Source: JACQNR01 sp049515175 (GTDB lineage: Bacteria > Acidobacteriota > Terriglobia > UBA7540). Taken from it: a stretch of DNA of 26,225 nt. The stretch covers positions 1-26,225 of the forward strand of contig JBEKUI010000024.1 in NCBI GenBank assembly GCA_049515175.1, written 5' to 3'. Position numbers and translations under genes: made by a program. The notes below the pieces were generated by a model. It was not told where the DNA came from. It saw only the letters and a list, made by a program, of their open reading frames with translations, and did not search any database. This document shows, one piece after another, positions 22,053 through 26,225 of this stretch (positions are counted from its first letter, which is position 1; each line of letters starts with the position of its first letter).

Positions 22053-24561
22053 GCGCTACCATGGGATCGACCTTGGCCGCCCGGCGGGCTGGCAGATAGG
22101 CTGCTAACAAGGCGGCAGTCACAAGCGCAACAGCTCCGACGACGAAGGCCAACGGATCAAGTGGGCGGACGCCGTAGAGAGTGCTCGCGAGAAAGCGGGT
22201 CAGGGAGAAACCACCCACAAGGCCTATTCCGACTCCGGCCGCCGTCAGCCGCACCCCCTGTCCGAGGACCATGCGCAGCACGTCGCGCGGCATGGCCCCA
22301 AGCGCCATGCGAATGCCGATCTCGTTCGTGCGTCGCGCAACGGAATAGGCGATGACACCGTAAAGGCCGACGCAAGCCAGCGTCAGCGCGAGCAGGCCGA
22401 ACAATTGCGTTAGCCGCGCGATCAGCCGCTCCTGATTGAAATTGCGGCTGACCTGCTCGGGGAGGCTCACCACATCGAGAACGGTCAGGTTGGGATCGAT
22501 GTCGGCAAGGGTACGGCGGACGGCGCCCTCATAGTTTCGCGACTGGTTGGCCACGTGCAGCTCGATGTCGCCAAGGTAATGGGAATAGATCAGCCACGCG
22601 AGTTTGGGATCATTCGACATCTGCAGGAAGGGCAGGAAATACGTAGAGTAAGCGGGCGCGCGCGCGTCCTGATACTTCGCATCCTGCACGATGCCCACAA
22701 TCTCAAAATCCCCGCTGTGGCTCGCGCCGCCCATGCCAACGTGCTTGCCGATGGGGTCTTCCCTGGGGAAGAACCTGCGGGCGAAGGTTTCATTGATCAC
22801 CGCTACCTGGGCCGAGATGGGCGTGTCCTCGTCGCCGATCACGCGGCCCCGCAGCAACCGCGTGCCGATGGTCTCGAAGTAGTGCGGCCCGACGCGATCA
22901 AAGGAGGCGCCGATATCCTCATCCGGGGGGTGGCCTTCGATGAAAATAGGGGTAGACCAGTTATCGCCTCTCATCGGGCTATAGAGCGAATAGCTGGCGC
23001 TGATCACGCCGGGTATTTGAGGGAGGCGGCGCGCGAGCTCCTGGTAGAGGCCGGCGAGCTTTTCCGGTGCGTATCCGGTGAAGGTGGGATAGACCCTCAC
23101 GATCAAGCGGTTCTGCGGGTCGAAGCCAAAACTCTGCTTTTCGAGGTTGCGCAGGCTTTGGGTGAGCAGGCCAGCCCCGATCAGCAAGACCGCGGAGAGA
23201 GCAACTTGCAGCACCACCAAGGACTTGCGCGTCAGCGAAGAACGGTCGCGTGTGGACCGCCCGGCCCCGCGCAGGGCCTCGGCGGGGTCAGAGTGCGTCG
23301 TCATCCAGGCGGGAGCCACGCCGAACACGATGCCGGTGATAAGCGAGAGGAAAAATGTGAAGCCGAGCACGGTCAACGATGGTGCCGGACTGATGGGAAC
23401 AACATGTGCGCCACGGAAGGCGAGCGCCAGGATAGTGCGCGTGCCGAAAAAGGCGACCACGACCCCAGCCAAGCCTCCGAGGACGCCGAGCAAGACGCTC
23501 TCCGTCAGCGCTTGCCGAATTAGCCGCCGACTTGACGCGCCGAGTGCCGCACGGATGGCCGTTTCCGCCCGGCCGGCGACTCCGCGCGCGAGCAGCAGAT
23601 TGGCGATGTTTGCGCAGGCGATCAACAGCACGAAACCTGCGATCGTCATGAGCAGGCGCAGCCCGGTCTTGTAGTCGTTCTGCAGGTTGGCGACGCCGCC
23701 TCTGGCGGGCGCGAGGACGATGTGCTGCTTGTTGAGCTCCGAACGGTCGCGGGCTGTAAGGTCCGGCTGAGCACTGAGCCATCGTTGCAGCTCGACCGTA
23801 ACCTCCGACTCGACACTTGCCGGCTTCGCGCCCGGTTTCATTCGCCCAATAATGTAGAGCCAGTGCGATCCGGAACGGTTCAAGAGCCCTTCCTTCCCAG
23901 TGAGGAGTGGCTCGGTAGCCAGGGGCAGCCAAAAGTCCGGCGGATCGGGCCGCAGCGAATCGCCGAAGAAACCCGGCGGCGCGATTCCCGCCACGGTGTA
24001 CGGGACCTTATCGAAGGTGAAGGTGGCGCCGATCACCGAAGGGTCGAGGCCAAAACGCTGGTTCCAAGTGCGGTAGCTCATCACCACCACCGGCGGGGCG
24101 TCGGGTTTGTCGTCTGCAGGCGTCAGGGCCCGCCCAACAAAGGCGCTGACGCCGAACATGGAGAAGTAATTGCCGGTGACGAGCTCGCCCACGTACGGCT
24201 CGGCCGCACCCGTCGAGCCGTTGCGCCGGACGCTCAAGTTCTGCAAGCCCGCCTGGAAAGAGGCCATCTCGCTGAATTCCGGCGTGTGCTCACGGAACTG
24301 CTGATACAGGGAGTAAGAAAAGATCCCCCAATTGTCCTGGAGCCCGCGGATGACACAGCAGTTGTTATCATTCCCGAGGCGGTAGAGTTGCTGAGGGTGG
24401 GCCACGGGCAGGGACCTCAGCATTACAGCGTCCACCAAAGTGAATATCGCGGTATTGGCGCCGATGCCGAGGGCGAGCGTTAGCACTGCGACCGCCGTGA
24501 AGCCGGGATTCTTCCCCAGCATGCGCAGGGCAAAGCGAACATCCTGGAGCAATGTGCTCAC
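22039..24561 (-). CDS. ADOP-type ABC permease P1 (duplicated MacB/FtsX permease)
   Basis: This is the longest of the four permeases, at 840 residues. It has the lead MSTLLQDVRFALRMLGKNPG and a first helix around 22-45. A periplasmic segment carries an adjacent Cys-Cys pair (NDNNCCVIRG). The FtsX block has RAETAIRAALGASSRRL, followed by a second periplasmic region and a C-terminal FtsX block with RTNEIGIRMALGAMPRDVL. It ends ALRYE. The start is GTG at 24561; it aligns with the ATG starts of its paralogues and has GAGG at the same 6-nt spacing. It follows the adaptor gene by 188 nt and opens the first permease-ATPase-permease module. Confidence 0.93.
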   Translation of the reverse strand: MSTLLQDVRFALRMLGKNPGFTAVAVLTLALGIGANTAIFTLVDAVMLRSLPVAHPQQLYRLGNDNNCCVIRGLQDNWGIFSYSLYQQFREHTPEFSEMASFQAGLQNLSVRRNGSTGAAEPYVGELVTGNYFSMFGVSAFVGRALTPADDKPDAPPVVVMSYRTWNQRFGLDPSVIGATFTFDKVPYTVAGIAPPGFFGDSLRPDPPDFWLPLATEPLLTGKEGLLNRSGSHWLYIIGRMKPGAKPASVESEVTVELQRWLSAQPDLTARDRSELNKQHIVLAPARGGVANLQNDYKTGLRLLMTIAGFVLLIACANIANLLLARGVAGRAETAIRAALGASSRRLIRQALTESVLLGVLGGLAGVVVAFFGTRTILALAFRGAHVVPISPAPSLTVLGFTFFLSLITGIVFGVAPAWMTTHSDPAEALRGAGRSTRDRSSLTRKSLVVLQVALSAVLLIGAGLLTQSLRNLEKQSFGFDPQNRLIVRVYPTFTGYAPEKLAGLYQELARRLPQIPGVISASYSLYSPMRGDNWSTPIFIEGHPPDEDIGASFDRVGPHYFETIGTRLLRGRVIGDEDTPISAQVAVINETFARRFFPREDPIGKHVGMGGASHSGDFEIVGIVQDAKYQDARAPAYSTYFLPFLQMSNDPKLAWLIYSHYLGDIELHVANQSRNYEGAVRRTLADIDPNLTVLDVVSLPEQVSRNFNQERLIARLTQLFGLLALTLACVGLYGVIAYSVARRTNEIGIRMALGAMPRDVLRMVLGQGVRLTAAGVGIGLVGGFSLTRFLASTLYGVRPLDPLAFVVGAVALVTAALLAAYLPARRAAKVDPMVALRYE

Positions 24562-24576
24562 TTACCACCTCAAATC

Positions 24577-24608
24577 GATTGATCGTGCCATCGGCTCATC
24601 GAGCCATC
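24577..24608 (-). repeat. Octamer array upstream of permease P1
   Basis: Plus-strand units GATTGATC, GTGCCATC, GGCTCATC and GAGCCATC repeat with period 8, beginning 15 nt upstream of the GTG start. The last two units are identical to the array upstream of P4. Confidence 0.75.
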
Positions 24609-24668
24609 GGCAGAGAAAATCGAAACTGGAGACCCATGAGCAAAACCACCGCAGCGTTTGTTACGACC

Positions 24669-24696
24669 AGTTTCTAGTTTCCAATTTCAAGTTTCC
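24669..24696 (-). repeat. Heptamer array in the adaptor-P1 spacer
   Basis: Plus-strand units AGTTTCT, AGTTTCC, AATTTCA and AGTTTCC repeat with period 7 between two octamer arrays. Confidence 0.75.
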
Positions 24697-24702
24697 CTTC
24701 GG

Positions 24703-24758
24703 CAATCGCCCAATCTCTCAATCGCCCGATCACTCAATCACGAAATCGCTCAATTCAG
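24703..24758 (-). repeat. Octamer array at the stop of the adaptor gene
   Basis: Seven plus-strand octamers, including CAATCGCC (twice), CAATCTCT, CGATCACT, CAATCACG and CAATTCAG, keep period 8 and overlap the adaptor's stop at 24750-24752. On the coding strand TGA recurs in all three frames within 23 nt of the stop. Confidence 0.8.
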
Positions 24759-26003
24759 CCTGATCCGGTCGAAGCTGTCCCAGTTCGACATGTCGGAGAG
24801 GACTACCTGATCGCCGACCTTCAAGCCGTCCACGATTTCGATCGTGCTCACGGAACTTCGTCCCAGCTTCACCTGCACACGCACGGCTTCCTTGCCGCCC
24901 TCGACGAGCTTGAAGATCCCCACCGTGCTTGACGGCTGGCCGTGGACGGGGCGGCCGACGTAGAGGACGTCGGCCAGACGCTCGATCTCGATCGTGCCAT
25001 CGACGCTCAAGTCGGGCCGCGCGCCTTGCGGCAAGGCTCCGTCAAGAGACACATCCACGGTCACGGTGCCGTTCTGAACCGCAGGATCGATTCTTGAAAC
25101 GCGTCCGGGGACCACGCCGTTGCGCGTGTCGATCTCCGCCACCTGTCCGATCTGAACGTCCTTGGCCTGGACTTCGGGAATCTTGATGGTGGCTTTCAGT
25201 CGCTTGGGATCGGCGACGCGCGCCAGGTTCGTGCCGGGCGCCACTTGCTGGCCGACGTCCACCGGAACCTGCTGCAACACGCCGGCGATTCCTGCCCGGA
25301 CGTGCAGGGAATCATACTGGCTGCGGCGCAAATGGTAGAGCGCGCGCAGTTGCTCGACCTTGGCCTGTTGTACGGCGAGTTGTGCCTTCACGGCGTCGGA
25401 GGCAATATCGAGCCGCTTATGCTCGATCTCCAGCCGAGTTGAAAGTACTTCGGCCTTCACCTTCGACCGCTCGTAATTCAATTCCGAAGTCAGTCCCTCC
25501 GAGGTCAGCTTCTGGTCAACCTCTGCCTGCAGTTTGGCTTGGCGGTAGTCCGCGTCAATTGCGGCCATTGCCGAGCGCTGGGTCAGAAAGTCGCTTTCCA
25601 GCTTGACTCGCAGGTTGGCGAGCTCAGCTTCCGCCGCCTTGAGTTGCCACTCGGCATCGAGGATGTCACGGTCTGACTCGGGATTGCTCAATTCCAGAAT
25701 GATGGTATTGGGCTGGACGACGGCACCGGGCCGGACCACGATGCGATCGACGCGCGCCTGAGTGGCAGCGGGAATCCAACGAATGTCTTCGGGGACAAGC
25801 GTGCCGAGGCCGCGCACCTGCCGCAACATCTCGCCTCGCTTGACCGTGTCCGTCCACACGGTCGCGCGCTCGACCGACGGGGCGGCAGGCTTCAGCCGCG
25901 AGATGGCCAGCGTCACCACTGGAATCACAATCAAGACGCCAGCGGCATACATTCCGCGGCGTATTCGCTTCTTTCGGGCCAGTTCTGGTCGTGGGATGTC
26001 CAT
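24750..26003 (-). CDS. HlyD/RND-type periplasmic adaptor (membrane fusion protein)
   Basis: This 417-residue adaptor has a short basic cytoplasmic tail, a single membrane helix (~17-36) and a biotinyl-lipoyl half-motif (ARVDRIVVRPGAVVQPNTI, ~83-101). A long coiled-coil hairpin (~110-245) follows, then the second lipoyl half (GVLQQVPVDVGQQVAPGTN, ~242-260), a beta-barrel (~265-345) and a membrane-proximal domain. Such proteins bridge inner-membrane transporters to a TolC-type outer-membrane channel, as MacA does for MacB. It is first in transcription order, so the P and A gene products likely form its inner-membrane partner. No outer-membrane gene is in the window. ATG 26003 has only a weak GAG ribosome site. 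Confidence 0.93.
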   Translation of the reverse strand: MDIPRPELARKKRIRRGMYAAGVLIVIPVVTLAISRLKPAAPSVERATVWTDTVKRGEMLRQVRGLGTLVPEDIRWIPAATQARVDRIVVRPGAVVQPNTIILELSNPESDRDILDAEWQLKAAEAELANLRVKLESDFLTQRSAMAAIDADYRQAKLQAEVDQKLTSEGLTSELNYERSKVKAEVLSTRLEIEHKRLDIASDAVKAQLAVQQAKVEQLRALYHLRRSQYDSLHVRAGIAGVLQQVPVDVGQQVAPGTNLARVADPKRLKATIKIPEVQAKDVQIGQVAEIDTRNGVVPGRVSRIDPAVQNGTVTVDVSLDGALPQGARPDLSVDGTIEIERLADVLYVGRPVHGQPSSTVGIFKLVEGGKEAVRVQVKLGRSSVSTIEIVDGLKVGDQVVLSDMSNWDSFDRIRLN

Positions 26004-26225
26004 AGTCTCGGGATAGCAAGCCGCACGTTTCCCACCAGTCAGGTCACAGTTCTAAAATGAAGAAAATGAGGAAGATAGCGGGGACCCGAGGGGCCTGTCC
26101 GGTAGGCAAGTGTCCGCTTTTGGGATTTCCCAATCCCAAGATCGAGCAATGGTGTGATATAGAGTCCGGAGCGAGGGCTGGCGCAGATCCATTGGAGGCT
26201 GTCTCAGAACTTCGCGCTAGGTGTC
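26004..26225. other. Upstream region of the ABC cluster
   Basis: These 222 bp up to the window edge hold no supported gene. An inverted repeat, TTGGGA-TT-TCCCAA (26120-26133), is followed directly by another TCCCAA (26134-26139), and TGTCCG occurs twice in 26096-26116. The promoter of the cluster should lie here. No convincing sigma54 -24/-12 element was found; the best candidate near the adaptor start (TGG with GC in the right phase) lacks a TTGC box. Confidence 0.5.

Noticed and set aside
15144..24749. CRISPR-like arrays in the ABC-cluster spacers
   Set aside because: Units are 7-8 bp, degenerate and have no spacers between them; no cas genes are present.
26004..26040. Sigma54 promoter just upstream of the adaptor gene
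   Set aside because: The GG and GC dinucleotides can be phased 10 nt apart, but the -24 box is only partly matched and the -12 box reads CGGC, not TTGC.
26180..26225. Insertion-sequence end at the right edge (GGCTGTCTCAGAAC)
   Set aside because: It resembles some transposon termini, but no transposase, partner repeat or target duplication can be seen before the window ends.

Overview
The window looks like chromosomal DNA of a soil-type Acidobacteriota (Terriglobia/Koribacter/Solibacter-like). The GC content is moderately high. The clearest lineage marker is a set of four ~800-residue duplicated MacB/FtsX-type permeases of the acidobacterial ADOP type (N-terminus MSTLLQDVRYGLRML, C-terminus ALRYE). 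Twin-arginine-exported Gfo/Idh/MocA oxidoreductases, common in this phylum, support it. The phylum assignment is inferred from protein family and style, not from a marker gene.

Left part (1-7034), mostly housekeeping. On the minus strand are a truncated Tat-signal protein and a Tat-signal Gfo/Idh/MocA oxidoreductase. On the plus strand follow cysS, a class III PLP aminotransferase, a YraN/UPF0102 protein, galT, and a tRNA-Gly(GCC)/tRNA-Cys(GCA) pair behind a near-consensus sigma70 promoter. Promoters are also visible for cysS and galT. The aminotransferase has a leader that could fold over its own Shine-Dalgarno.

Middle (7126-9610), minus strand: a second Tat-signal Gfo/Idh/MocA oxidoreductase followed 37 nt later by an exported xylose-isomerase-like TIM-barrel protein. 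This is a probable two-gene carbohydrate operon.

Right part (9918-26003), minus strand and the most interesting region: a 16-kb co-directional cluster. In transcription order it is HlyD/RND-type periplasmic adaptor, permease P1, ATPase A1, permease P2, permease P3, ATPase A2, permease P4, sigma54-type NtrC-family response regulator, histidine kinase. It reads as an adaptor plus two tandem permease-ATPase-permease modules plus a two-component system, so probably a MacAB-like tripartite efflux or envelope-export machine under its own control. No outer-membrane TolC-like gene is in the window. The ADOP family was named for lacking adjacent ATPases, so this arrangement is notable. Every spacer in the cluster carries degenerate tandem repeats of period 7 or 8. 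They begin at the stop codon of the preceding gene, and an ordered 8-7-8 pattern recurs upstream of P1, P2 and P4.
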